Positions 1-8,994 are shown, counted from the stretch's first letter. The stretch is 64,000 bases of DNA from Cysteiniphilum sp. JM-1 (GCF_008711525.1 NZ_VXKS01000002.1:1-64000), one strand, 5' to 3'. Notes: generated from the sequence alone by a model not told the origin. Program-made: numbers and translations.

Positions 1-177
1 TTAAGTGTTGAATATTAATCATTGCCATATCTAATCACATAAAAACGTCATAAAACTACAGGATTTATCACTATTGCACAACATTTTATTTAACTCCCTG
101 AAACACAAATAGAGCCTTATTTTTTATCCTTGGTTTAGACCAATGCCACAATAATTTATGATGAATAAACATCAAAC

Positions 178-3100
178 TTAGCTTACACTATAAGCATGAA
201 TGCGACTCTTACCATCCAAAAAGAAGCTAATATTATCAGGGTGTGTTAAGTCATTAACCGCACTAATTGTATCTCCCGTATAGTAATAACGATAATGATC
301 TTGAGAAATGCCGTTGGTATCTAATCCTGTGCGATCTGATCTTAAACCATTGGCATAATAACTATATTCAAGATGCGCTGCTTGATTTAGCACACCAATG
401 AGCTGACTTATGCCATTAAATTGATAGCTTGTGCCTTTGCCATCATCAACCTCGTCACCATTGGCATTATACTTGGGCGTGTATGTACTACCGTCCTCAG
501 TATAAGAAACTAGCTGATCAAGATTGTTATATTGATACGTCGTTATTTTGCCATCTTTGGTTTTGCGAAGAATGTTACCATTACCATCATAAACGAAGTT
601 TGTGCTTGTTATTGGTTGCTTTTGCAAACTATCCGTTTCTTCTTTAATTAACTGATTAAAATCATCATAAGTATAGTGTTTGACATAGTTAACATTGGGA
701 TCATTTGGCGCCTTATCCGAAGTCGCGGTGACGTCAGTTAACATGCCCTTTGCATCAAACGTATTAACGATATCAAGAAGTGTCGTGCCTAAGCTATCAA
801 TTTGTTTTAACTCATGCTCTTGACCAAATGCATCTGCTGTAAATTGCTGTGTATAAATCCCCTGATAGTCCTTAGCAATAAGTGCGCCATATTGATTATT
901 CTCGTTTGGCTTATCTTGTGTACTATATAAATAAGTCACTTTGTCTTGATTGTTACTCACCGTATTGAGTTTGCCATCTTTAAGATAGGTCATTGCTGTT
1001 TGTTGAGCATTGACATCAGTGCTTGATAGCAATTGCCCATATTTATTATATGTTGCCGTTGCCACTTTGCCATCGGGATAGCTAATCGCCGTTTGTAATC
1101 CTGAAAGTGTATAGCTTATCTTAATGCCTTGACCATCTAGACTTTCAAAGACCTTATTGCCATCAGCATCATAGCTGTAATTATAGCTATGTTTACCACT
1201 GTTATCGGTATATGTTTTAGTGATCAGGTTATCATTTTTATCATAAGTAAAGTGCACGACCGTGCCATCAAGGCGTGTCTCAGTGATTTTATTACCATCC
1301 TGATCATAGCCGTAGGTAATCGATTGACCTGCTTGATTGGTTTCAGCTAATTGCTCTCCTGCCGCATCATAACTAAAATGATCGCGATGCGTAACATCAT
1401 GATGCCCCCCCGTACTATCACTAAAATCAAGTGTTTTTGCTTTATCAAGTACATTGTCTAATAGATCATACTCTGCTGTTATTGTTTCTTTGGATTGCCC
1501 ACTTTGCAAGATCTGACTTTGGGTTTTGCCATCAGGCGTATAGCTACTGGTTAGTGTATTAAGAACGGTCACCGCTCCGGTATCATCTACTTTATTATGT
1601 GTTGTTTGCAGCACTTGATTATTACCATCTAAAGTCGATATTTCTTCCAGATGATAATGTGGTTGCAGTGGATTATGACTATTTGGATAGCTCATTGTCT
1701 TTAGTGGTTTTTTATCTGGGTTATAAATAACCGTGTTAGTTTTGATGCCATTGACAAAGCTTGTTTGACTTAAGTGCGCAAGATCATATTGCATCGTCGT
1801 TACATTGCCATCGCTATCGGTTTGAGCCGTTGGTAAGGAGAGTGCATTATAGCTATAGCTTGTTACATTACCCAAGGCATCTTTTTTCTGCACTAGTTCA
1901 CCGTAGGCGTTATAGCGATCACTTTCTTGCAGTACCATGTCATTGACATTATTGGGATCGGTGTTGCTATACGTTGCTATTTTGTGGTTTGATGCATCAT
2001 ATTGTGTTGTAGTTTTAGCACCCAAGGGTGAAATTTCTGTTACGGCATTTTGCTTATCTTTTTGGTAATCCTCATATTGATACGTAATGCTTTGACCTGC
2101 TGGCAACATCTTTTTCAAGACTCGTCCATCTAAATCATAGCTTGACGTTATGGTATTACCCAGTGCTGAGCGCTTACTCAATAAATCACCTGTTATGCTA
2201 TCAATCGTTTGCGTGGTGACACTACCTAAGGCATCAGTGTGTGTTAGTGTTTCCAAACGTTTACTTAGATCATAGCTAAAGTTATCTTTAACCGTACTTG
2301 ATGGCACCCCTGCGTGGCCTGATTGGCTCCACTTCACCGTGCTTTGTATTACAACGCCATGGCTGTCATAGCTATAATTGGTACTTTTCCAGGCGTTAGT
2401 AGCATTAATACCCCCATCATACAGTGTACTTTGAAGCACATTTTTATGATCGTTTGATAATGTGTTTTGCACAGATTTTGTATCGAATGTATTGGTTAAC
2501 GGATTCCATGCCATATTAATGTTGGTCAAAAGTTGATTAAAGCTTTGATCATAGGTATTTATTGACTTAGTTGATTCAACCAGCTTTTGTGTCAGGGGAT
2601 TATATTTGTACGTATCGGTTGTTAATGTATTGCCATAAGCATCGTACGTGTAGTCACTCTTGCCTAGCGTTGTATATGCTTTAGTGGCTTCATCATAAAT
2701 AGCACTATTCTCTGCTATCGGTTTATTATAATTAACCGTTTGCGCATGCTTATCCGGAATAAGCTGATAGGTACTTGTTGTTTTATACGTTGGCGTATTT
2801 TCACTATCTCCAGGTAAATAAACATCTTGCTCAACTGGCTCACTCATCGCATTATAAATCGTCTGTGTTTTACGAATATCCATGGCATTGCTCGCTGTTG
2901 CGCTATGCTCGGTAACCGTTACCGTATAACGATAATCTGGGTTATTACTTTCCATTAAACTGTCTTTATCATCTGATAGCGGATAATTTGGATAGCCTGT
3001 GAAATTGTTCTGACTAAAACCATAGTCTGCCTCTGCCAAGACCTGATCAGCATTAGCATGATCAATATGATTAATTGTTGCCACCGCATTTAAAGCACCT

Positions 3101-4062
3101 ATCTTATTATCAGGTGTTTTAAAGTGTAGATCTTGATAAGTGATGTCTGTTTCTAATCCATTAGGATAAAGAATCTGATTAACGACTGGGACGCCATTAC
3201 GTGTCTGATAATTTAACTGAGTTATAAAGCCTAACGAATCGATATATGATAATATGCCATTTTGATTGTAGGCTAAGCTCTGCGTATGCGATCTATTTTG
3301 ACTATCGATATAACTAATACTTAGTTCATTAGCACTATAGCCAAAGTTAAATACTTGCCCCAAGCTATCGGTAATTGATTTTAGATAGTTATGCTGAACA
3401 CCCATCTCTGGATCGTTATAATCATATCGAATATGATTACCAAAACGATCCCCCTTGGCAATCAGCTTGCCCGTTGCATCAAAGTAATCCGCTGAACCAT
3501 CTGGCATACTCAAACAATAACGATAAGCTCTTGAATCAGCGAAACTTGTAGGTAATGGCGTATCGGTCAACATATCTTTAAACAACACACCATGTTGATT
3601 TAAATATTTAAGCCCTGATTGATAACCTGTGCTATCACTCCAATTAAAATCAATCACATAAGTTCTACCATTAAATGTCACGGATTTACCTGGCACCACA
3701 TAATCAATGTTAAATTGCCAACCATTAGGAAGTCCTAACATTCCAGAGCTGCCTGCACTGAAGCTTACACTAACGTCTAAAGGAATAAAGCCCTTAACCG
3801 ATAATAACGGCAGTGAAATACTCAATGCCCCAGTTGCTGGATTGACACTCTCACTTAAGCTTTTAATCGTTTTATTGTCTGCCTGCGAACCTTTATAGTT
3901 TGATTTCTCATCATCTTGAGATAATGCATTTCTTGGGCTTTTGAGTGATGCTTTATTATGATGAACAGCAACTGATGCTGATCCGCTTTCGGCACTCACC
4001 CCATAACTAACAGCTGACAAAAAAAGGCAGCTCATCAGACTTAACTTAAATTTATAAATCAT
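178..4062 (-). CDS. Secreted Rhs/YD-repeat protein lacking a toxin tip
   Basis: This 1294-residue protein starts with a Sec signal peptide (basic MIYKFK, hydrophobic core, small residues before about residue 25). A typical Rhs N-terminal segment follows (ESVNPATGALSISLPLL near residue 70), then YD repeats over most of the length, for example YDGNGNILRKTKDGK. Rhs proteins form a hollow beta-cocoon that usually encloses a C-terminal toxin. Here the protein ends at SFFLDGKSRIHAYSVS, before the conserved end of the core (RYYDP...GRF..DP type) and with no variable tip. The other two frames also close at once, so a single frameshift does not explain the end. It lies 14 bp downstream of the secreted protein at 4077-5159 and is probably co-transcribed with it. 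The 177 bp beyond its stop, up to the window edge, show no gene. The family is clear; the function and whether the gene is truncated are not. Confidence 0.85.
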   Translation of the reverse strand: MIYKFKLSLMSCLFLSAVSYGVSAESGSASVAVHHNKASLKSPRNALSQDDEKSNYKGSQADNKTIKSLSESVNPATGALSISLPLLSVKGFIPLDVSVSFSAGSSGMLGLPNGWQFNIDYVVPGKSVTFNGRTYVIDFNWSDSTGYQSGLKYLNQHGVLFKDMLTDTPLPTSFADSRAYRYCLSMPDGSADYFDATGKLIAKGDRFGNHIRYDYNDPEMGVQHNYLKSITDSLGQVFNFGYSANELSISYIDSQNRSHTQSLAYNQNGILSYIDSLGFITQLNYQTRNGVPVVNQILYPNGLETDITYQDLHFKTPDNKIGALNAVATINHIDHANADQVLAEADYGFSQNNFTGYPNYPLSDDKDSLMESNNPDYRYTVTVTEHSATASNAMDIRKTQTIYNAMSEPVEQDVYLPGDSENTPTYKTTSTYQLIPDKHAQTVNYNKPIAENSAIYDEATKAYTTLGKSDYTYDAYGNTLTTDTYKYNPLTQKLVESTKSINTYDQSFNQLLTNINMAWNPLTNTFDTKSVQNTLSNDHKNVLQSTLYDGGINATNAWKSTNYSYDSHGVVIQSTVKWSQSGHAGVPSSTVKDNFSYDLSKRLETLTHTDALGSVTTQTIDSITGDLLSKRSALGNTITSSYDLDGRVLKKMLPAGQSITYQYEDYQKDKQNAVTEISPLGAKTTTQYDASNHKIATYSNTDPNNVNDMVLQESDRYNAYGELVQKKDALGNVTSYSYNALSLPTAQTDSDGNVTTMQYDLAHLSQTSFVNGIKTNTVIYNPDKKPLKTMSYPNSHNPLQPHYHLEEISTLDGNNQVLQTTHNKVDDTGAVTVLNTLTSSYTPDGKTQSQILQSGQSKETITAEYDLLDNVLDKAKTLDFSDSTGGHHDVTHRDHFSYDAAGEQLAETNQAGQSITYGYDQDGNKITETRLDGTVVHFTYDKNDNLITKTYTDNSGKHSYNYSYDADGNKVFESLDGQGIKISYTLSGLQTAISYPDGKVATATYNKYGQLLSSTDVNAQQTAMTYLKDGKLNTVSNNQDKVTYLYSTQDKPNENNQYGALIAKDYQGIYTQQFTADAFGQEHELKQIDSLGTTLLDIVNTFDAKGMLTDVTATSDKAPNDPNVNYVKHYTYDDFNQLIKEETDSLQKQPITSTNFVYDGNGNILRKTKDGKITTYQYNNLDQLVSYTEDGSTYTPKYNANGDEVDDGKGTSYQFNGISQLIGVLNQAAHLEYSYYANGLRSDRTGLDTNGISQDHYRYYYTGDTISAVNDLTHPDNISFFLDGKSRIHAYSVS

Positions 4063-4076
4063 CTAAAACCTCAATA

Positions 4077-5159
4077 TCAATTATTTGGATTAAATGTAAT
4101 GGTGGTATTTGAACATACGCCTTTTGCACAGGATGATGCCTTAGGGTAAAGTTTGATATTTGCATCATTTGGTACAATGCTAAACTCTCCATCCTGCGTT
4201 GCTAGCCCTAACGCATAAACACCATTCACTGTCTGACCTTGAGCATCTGCTATATTCACATATGGTCTAAGAGTAAAGCTATATCGCTTACCAACGGCAT
4301 CGTTAACATCTATTACCAATTGAGCAGCATTGATCCCTGTATTACTCGAATTACTTAACAAATCATGGCATGCTGTTGAGCTTGTTTTGAGATAAAGAGG
4401 TTCTGTTACACACTTCACTCCCTCGTCACCTTGATGAAATAGCACTGATCCCAGGTTAGTGCCTGATGAATTTGGCAATGTAATTGTTGTGCGATCTGCA
4501 ATTTGTGGATGTAGCCACTTACTTAAGTCATCACGATCAACAAAGCCATTAGCGCTATCAATCTTAAATGTATACGCCGTATCAGCACTAGCTGGCGTTA
4601 CAAGCTGCACACACAGATTAACCTTTGCTTCTAAAGTGCTTGGAAATAAATAAGAATATCCAAAATTATCCGCATCATCACTATATGCTTTTCCATTTGG
4701 GTCTGGTATAGCACACGCAATTTGAGGTGTTGCAAGAGGCTGACCTTGCGCACTATTATCAGAACCAGTTTCCATAAACGCATTTGACTTATTTGGATCG
4801 TTAACTACTTCATTACTACTGACAAAGTATGATTCTTCATGACCCGCATCATGCCCCGTAATCTCAATTGCCCCACAGTCATGTCCATCTTGATTACACC
4901 CCTGTTTATCCATCACCAAATAATTATCTCCACCATCTCGACCGAGCACTTGTTGTGTGATGAGCTCGCCACTACTAGGGACATCTATCGTCTCATATCT
5001 ATCATGATTATCACTATCTGGACCATGTTCCCAGCTCATACTATCAAGAACATAACCTGTATTGTTAATTAATACAAAATTTGCCTGAGAACCATAGCCA
5101 CCAATACATGCCAATACACTGAATGATGTTATAAGTGTAATGTGTTTTTTTAAGCGCAT
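4077..5159 (-). CDS. Secreted protein of unknown function, paired with the Rhs gene
   Basis: The protein has 360 residues with an N-terminal signal peptide (MRLKKHITLITSFSVLACIG...). The mature N-terminal part begins NFVLINNTGYVLDSMSWEHG, a pattern seen in small beta-sandwich proteins, but I do not recognise the family. The C-terminal half, from about residue 165 (YLFPSTLEAKVNLCVQLVTP), is clearly homologous to that of the secreted protein at 6527-7789: both share LEAKVN.CV, CV/IS.PLY.KT, a second Cys before DLL/NLI, TLRP, and an end of the form C..GVC.....FNPNN/YNPQS. Conserved cysteines suggest disulfides in an extracytoplasmic protein. The gene precedes the Rhs gene by 14 bp, so a role with that protein is plausible. 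No function is assigned. Confidence 0.8.
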   Translation of the reverse strand: MRLKKHITLITSFSVLACIGGYGSQANFVLINNTGYVLDSMSWEHGPDSDNHDRYETIDVPSSGELITQQVLGRDGGDNYLVMDKQGCNQDGHDCGAIEITGHDAGHEESYFVSSNEVVNDPNKSNAFMETGSDNSAQGQPLATPQIACAIPDPNGKAYSDDADNFGYSYLFPSTLEAKVNLCVQLVTPASADTAYTFKIDSANGFVDRDDLSKWLHPQIADRTTITLPNSSGTNLGSVLFHQGDEGVKCVTEPLYLKTSSTACHDLLSNSSNTGINAAQLVIDVNDAVGKRYSFTLRPYVNIADAQGQTVNGVYALGLATQDGEFSIVPNDANIKLYPKASSCAKGVCSNTTITFNPNN

Positions 5160-5303
5160 GCCTATTCTCCTATTTATATTCGCTTAATACATAATGATCA
5201 ATATTCACTTATCCAATGACGCAAAACCCCCTAGCGCATATCCTTTAATTCATACCAAAGTGGCTTAAACAATAGAGATAACCATAAATCAACCAACATT
5301 TAC

Positions 5304-5474
5304 TCAAAAGCAGCCAAATGGCAGGATATGATCAAACCTATTTACACCTACAGATTTAGCACTTGCCGTTGTCACTATTTCTTTTTGAGTAACTAACTGA
5401 CAATATGCATTTAGATACGCTGTACTACCTATCAGCAATGCTAAAACTGATGCTGATAATAATTTTTTCCTCAT
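5304..5474 (-). CDS. Small exported peptide ending in FDHILPFGCF
   Basis: From the chosen start (AAGGAA nine bases upstream) this is 56 residues: MRKKLLSASVLALLIGSTAY begins a signal peptide or single membrane segment, then a short polar linker, then the C-terminal sequence NRFDHILPFGCF. An upstream in-frame ATG at 5510 would add 12 residues but has a poorer ribosome site. The terminal decapeptide recurs as FDHPLPFGCY at 8905-8994, so it is likely the functional part. A short exported precursor with a conserved C-terminal peptide and one Cys in it resembles a peptide pheromone or small modified peptide, but no processing enzyme or receptor is identified. The family is unknown to me. Confidence 0.6.
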   Translation of the reverse strand: MRKKLLSASVLALLIGSTAYLNAYCQLVTQKEIVTTASAKSVGVNRFDHILPFGCF

Positions 5475-5691
5475 CTTAATATATTCCTTATTTTTCATTG
5501 TTATATCCACATAATCAACAGATGTTAATACAAAAAAGCATTAGTCACGCTGAAATTTAAATGTATAAATTTTCAATTAATTTGTAAATTAATTAATATT
5601 TAAGGCTTTTTAACTATAAATTAATTTACAAAGCATCTATCTCTGAGGATACTGCCAAAAGTCATCAACAGCTTATGTTTAAATTTATTTC

Positions 5692-6390
5692 ATGCGTAAA
5701 AAAAGTATTATTATTGAGCCAATAACTCAAGCTAGATCATGCGTTATATGGTTGCATGGTCTTGGTGCAAGACGTGATTTTTCAAAGTTAGTCCCTGAGT
5801 TTGACTTACCTATTAATCATAGTATTCGCTTTATTTTCCCATTTGCAGAAATAAACTCGCTAACGATTAATAAATCTGAGTCCATACACTCTTGGTATGA
5901 TATTAAATCTGTTTGCAACACTACCATGATCAGAGAAATTGATATTACATCAGCCTTGTATTCATGTGCTTACATTCATAGCATTATTGATCAACAAATA
6001 AAACTTGGCATTTTACCTCATAACATCATACTCATAGGCTTCTCTCAAGGCGCACTTATTGCAGGACTGTCGTCATTAACCACAAAACATGCACTTGCTG
6101 CAAGTATGATAATATCGGGTTATTTACCTGAGTGGTCACTCTTTGCGAGAAATATTCAAATACCTCACAAGCATACTAACTACATCTGTATGCATGGCAT
6201 GCAAGATACAATTATTCCGATAAAGCTTGGCACCATAGCTAAAGATATGCTGATCCAGCATGGTTATAATGTCACATGGCACACCTATGAAACTGGTCAT
6301 GAGTTATGCTTTGACGCAATTCAAAAGATTCGTTCTATTTTGGCAGAAAAATTAATAGATATAAGCACACTACAGATCAATAGCCACTGA
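5692..6390 (+). CDS. Alpha/beta-hydrolase, carboxylesterase/acyl-protein thioesterase-like
   Basis: The 232-residue protein belongs to the Abhydrolase_2 (phospholipase/carboxylesterase) family. WLHGLGARRDF (residues 20-30) forms the oxyanion-hole region. The nucleophile is Ser118 in GFSQG, the acid Asp172 in HGMQD, and the base His203 in TGHE, all at family-typical places and spacing. There is no signal peptide, so it should act in the cytoplasm on short-chain or acyl-protein esters. The ribosome site is weak (no good AGGA within 15 bases), but no alternative start precedes the conserved region. The gene stands alone on the + strand between secreted-protein genes; no operon link is seen. Substrate unknown. 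Confidence 0.85.
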   Translation: MRKKSIIIEPITQARSCVIWLHGLGARRDFSKLVPEFDLPINHSIRFIFPFAEINSLTINKSESIHSWYDIKSVCNTTMIREIDITSALYSCAYIHSIIDQQIKLGILPHNIILIGFSQGALIAGLSSLTTKHALAASMIISGYLPEWSLFARNIQIPHKHTNYICMHGMQDTIIPIKLGTIAKDMLIQHGYNVTWHTYETGHELCFDAIQKIRSILAEKLIDISTLQINSH

Positions 6391-6526
6391 ATGCCCCTTT
6401 ATTTTTAAGCGTTTTCATAAAACCAACTATCCATGATCAGATGTTATTACAAACTAAAAAATAATAAATGTCCGCAAATGAAAGGTTAAATTTAACACAA
6501 CCAACCCCAACCATAGGAATATAATA

Positions 6527-7789
6527 ATGAAAAAAATGAAGAATACGTTAATCATCGCAATGATTGTCTCGAGCCTATCTAGTTCTGTAGCTATTGCTGC
6601 AGACCCATGGGATGATTGTCAACACTGGACTGGATTCACTAAATACTGTGAAGATGGTGATTATGTCGCTGGAAGCTTTACGTGTGATCTTCATGGGGCA
6701 GGTACTAGCACAGCGTGGCATGACAATATCCCTGTTGTCTGTAGGATGGATGTGACCGATTATAACTGTAATAATGGCAAAGGGATGTGGATTGATCAAG
6801 GAGACAATAAATATGTCTGCGATTATCCTAAATATAAGTTTTATATTTACAATGATACTGCCTATACAGTTTCTATGTATGGTTTTTCTGGTGATTATAG
6901 CGGACCTTACAAGCCTGGATATGACTTTGTTCATGTAAATACTGCAAGCGGGGAAAAATTCCAGACAGATCCAGGCATGCCAGGGGATTCGCAGACTGCG
7001 AAAGAGAAAGATGGAGTAGTAGGTAAATTCAGATTATATAGTAGTATTTATTCCATTGACCCCGACTATCCTATCAGTGGTTCTGATATGATTGCAGATA
7101 ACCCTGATAATCTTCAGCACGTCACATTACGATCTACAAAGAATGACTATCATGATAAACAGTTTAAAAATTTGGCATGCATTATCGAAACAAACAAAAA
7201 TAGCTGGAGCGATCAAAAATATCAAATAGGCTCATTATATTTATATCCAAATATACTAGAAGCAAAAGTAAATTTTTGTGTAAGCTTGGCAACTCGCGCA
7301 TCTGAAGCTGTACAATATCAATTTAAATTAAATGATTTTAATAGTATTGAGACTGCAGATACTAAGCTATATCCTAGCATTGATGATCAAACCGAAATTA
7401 CGCCTATCTCTCCCAGCACGAGCCTTGGGATAGTAAACTTCTCTAAAGATCAAGGTGGCACACAGTGTATCAGCACCCCACTATACTTTAAAACACAACA
7501 TAATGATTGCCAAAATCTGATTACTAACTCTCAGTCTTCTGCAATTAATAGTGCATCTATGAATATTAGCGTTACTGATCCATCAGGTCATACTCACTAT
7601 ATGACACTAAGACCTGCAGCTAAAATTCAAACAAATGATAGTGATGTAGTGGGACTTTACACCTTAACACTGACAAGTGATGAGAACAATATTAGCTTAA
7701 CGCCATCAGATGCTGGGGATAAAAATAGCTCACGCTGTGATAACGGAGTATGTAAGACCGAAGTAGTGACTTATAATCCACAAAGTTAA
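6527..7789 (+). CDS. Secreted protein, paralog of the Rhs-linked protein
   Basis: This 420-residue protein has a signal peptide (MKKMKNTLIIAMIVSSLSSS... ending SVAIAA-DP) and a good ribosome site (AGGAA seven bases before the ATG). The first mature section (about residues 25-100) is cysteine-rich, with CQHW, YCEDG, FTCDL and YVCDY. It is followed by KFYIYNDTAYTVSMYGFSG, which parallels NFVLINNTGYVLDSMSWEHG of the protein at 4077-5159. The C-terminal half (YLYPNILEAKVNFCVSLATR to YNPQS) is homologous to that protein. The extra N-terminal Cys-rich part is absent from the paralog and may be a binding module. Its location is the periplasm, surface or outside. No known family was recognised. Confidence 0.8.
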   Translation: MKKMKNTLIIAMIVSSLSSSVAIAADPWDDCQHWTGFTKYCEDGDYVAGSFTCDLHGAGTSTAWHDNIPVVCRMDVTDYNCNNGKGMWIDQGDNKYVCDYPKYKFYIYNDTAYTVSMYGFSGDYSGPYKPGYDFVHVNTASGEKFQTDPGMPGDSQTAKEKDGVVGKFRLYSSIYSIDPDYPISGSDMIADNPDNLQHVTLRSTKNDYHDKQFKNLACIIETNKNSWSDQKYQIGSLYLYPNILEAKVNFCVSLATRASEAVQYQFKLNDFNSIETADTKLYPSIDDQTEITPISPSTSLGIVNFSKDQGGTQCISTPLYFKTQHNDCQNLITNSQSSAINSASMNISVTDPSGHTHYMTLRPAAKIQTNDSDVVGLYTLTLTSDENNISLTPSDAGDKNSSRCDNGVCKTEVVTYNPQS

Positions 7790-7803
7790 TATATAATTAC
7801 CCC

Positions 7804-7882
7804 ACCTATACCCATCACAAACTAATCAATACATCAAAAACTTCTTCAACATTAAACACCGCGAAATTATTTACGAGCATTA
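7804..7882 (+). repeat. Dispersed repeat, copy A
   Basis: This segment shares two exact blocks with the element near 44.5 kb: TATACCCATCACAAAC (16 bases) and, further on, a 24-base block starting CAAAAACTTCTTCAACATTA. It abuts the end of the LysR gene, whose stop codon lies in its right edge. A diverged copy in the same orientation lies on the other side of the LysR gene. No coding content. Confidence 0.6.
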
Positions 7883-8763
7883 TATTGTCGTTACTTCTGG
7901 CAACAGGTCATAATTAAGCAACTCCTTTATCGCATTATTATTTCTTGTTCCCTGCAAAGTGTATGCATATATAGACTGCGGTTCATTATATTTCTGTAGT
8001 ATTTGCAAAGTATCGTTGCATGAAGAAACACAAAAAGAAGGTATGACACCATATCCCATACCATGATCAATAAATTTTTTAATTGTGGTTACTTTATCTA
8101 AATACTCAATATCGGGCGCTGAAATAAACGCCTCTAGATATTTGATAAAGTAGCTTGTCGTTGCATAAAAATACTGAGGCATAAATACTCTCGTTGAGGT
8201 TAGTGATGACAAATCTTGAATAGCATTTACCCTTGGAAAATGGACTTTACTGCTACATAGCAACATCTTGTAACTACCTAATGTCGTTACACTATAATCA
8301 TCCTGCGATATAAATGGATAAAGTGTGAAAATGACATCGTACTGCTTTTCTTTAATGGCTTTTTGCATTTCATCAAGGCTACCTATCAATGTCATGCTCA
8401 CCTCCATCTCTAAATCTTTTGATTTAAAAGCACTGATCATACCCAAAAAAATCTCTGCAAGATTTTCAGGAATCGCCACTTTGATTACTTCTTTTTTTTT
8501 TGCTGAAGTTCATAAATATAACCTGCCACATTTTGCCTTTGCTCTAATAAGCTAATGATCTGAGCGTGCAAACTTTCGCCTTCAGCAGTCAAGCACATAT
8601 ATTTCCCCTCTTTTTGATAGAGGGCTGTGTTACACAGCTTTTGCAGATTATCCAAATGCTTCCACGCGCCTGGCACGCTGATATAGCACTTATTCGCGGC
8701 TTCGGTAATGCTCAAGGTTTTTGCGAATGTATCAAAAACTTCCATTTGTTTTAATGTGAACAT
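7880..8763 (-). pseudogene. LysR-family regulator, interrupted at a 10-A tract
   Basis: Two overlapping-family frames together make one LysR-type transcriptional regulator of about 294 residues, the normal length. The N-terminal part (8485-8763) has the winged helix-turn-helix (MFTLKQMEVFDTFAKTLS, then ITEAANKCYISVPGAWKHL). The C-terminal part (about 7880-8490) is the effector-binding domain. The ATG at 8763 is chosen because AGGAGT precedes it by 10 bases. The frames meet at ten A residues (coding strand, 8501-8492) followed by G: CAA AAA AAA AAG AAG TAA. In-frame A AAA AAG is the dnaX-type slippery heptamer; a -1 slip continues as EVIKVAIPEN into the second domain, and an 11th A would do the same. 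It may be programmed frameshifting, phase variation, true decay or a sequencing error. The target genes are unknown; the divergent PAS-LuxR gene is the nearest candidate. Confidence 0.8.
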
Positions 8764-8789
8764 TGATTTAATTACTCCTATCAAATGTC

Positions 8790-8870
8790 ATCTACCCATT
8801 TCACATAAGTATCAATAACTTCTACGATATTAAAAATCGCAAAATGATTCATAAGCGATATACGCCTATC
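8790..8870 (+). repeat. Dispersed repeat, diverged copy C
   Basis: The segment between the LysR gene start and the PAS-LuxR gene resembles copies A and B in the same orientation: TACCCAT, then TATCAATAACTTCT.C.A.ATTAAA, then AAAATG.TT.A...CGA.ATA...CCTATC, which matches the right end of copy B. Similarity is partial (about two thirds by eye). As it lies just upstream of a LysR gene it could also be an operator region. Confidence 0.4.
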
Positions 8871-8904
8871 TATTTGTTAAAAAACAAAGGCATGGAACTG
8901 TAAC

Positions 8905-8994
8905 TTAAGATAAATATGACAAGTAGCAGCCAAATGGCAGGGGGTGATCAAAATTTACATCTTTTCTTATTTTTTTATTTCTTTTAAGTCTCGC
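8905..8994 (-). other. Start-less reading frame coding FDHPLPFGCY
   Basis: The minus strand is open for 29 codons between stops at 8995-8997 and 8905-8907 and encodes a basic stretch followed by DVNFDHPLPFGCYLSYLS. The motif FDHxLPFGC(F/Y) is the same as the C-terminus of the small exported peptide at 5304-5474. The DNA match extends over GCAGCCAAATGGCAGG and TGATCAAA. No ATG, GTG or TTG precedes the motif in this frame, so it is either a decayed copy of the peptide gene, the end of a gene with a lost frame, or a shared DNA element. The rest of the 276-bp LysR/PAS-LuxR gap holds repeat copy C and, presumably, promoters. Confidence 0.4.

Noticed and set aside
40-84. A 16-codon minus-strand frame (MLCNSDKSCSFMTFFM) with AGGGAG upstream
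   Set aside because: The ribosome site is fair but the peptide is very short and unsupported; no match to the FDHxLPFGC motif.
6575-6934. A 119-codon minus-strand frame
   Set aside because: It lies opposite the signal peptide and Cys-rich part of the secreted protein, which has a ribosome site and a clear paralog.
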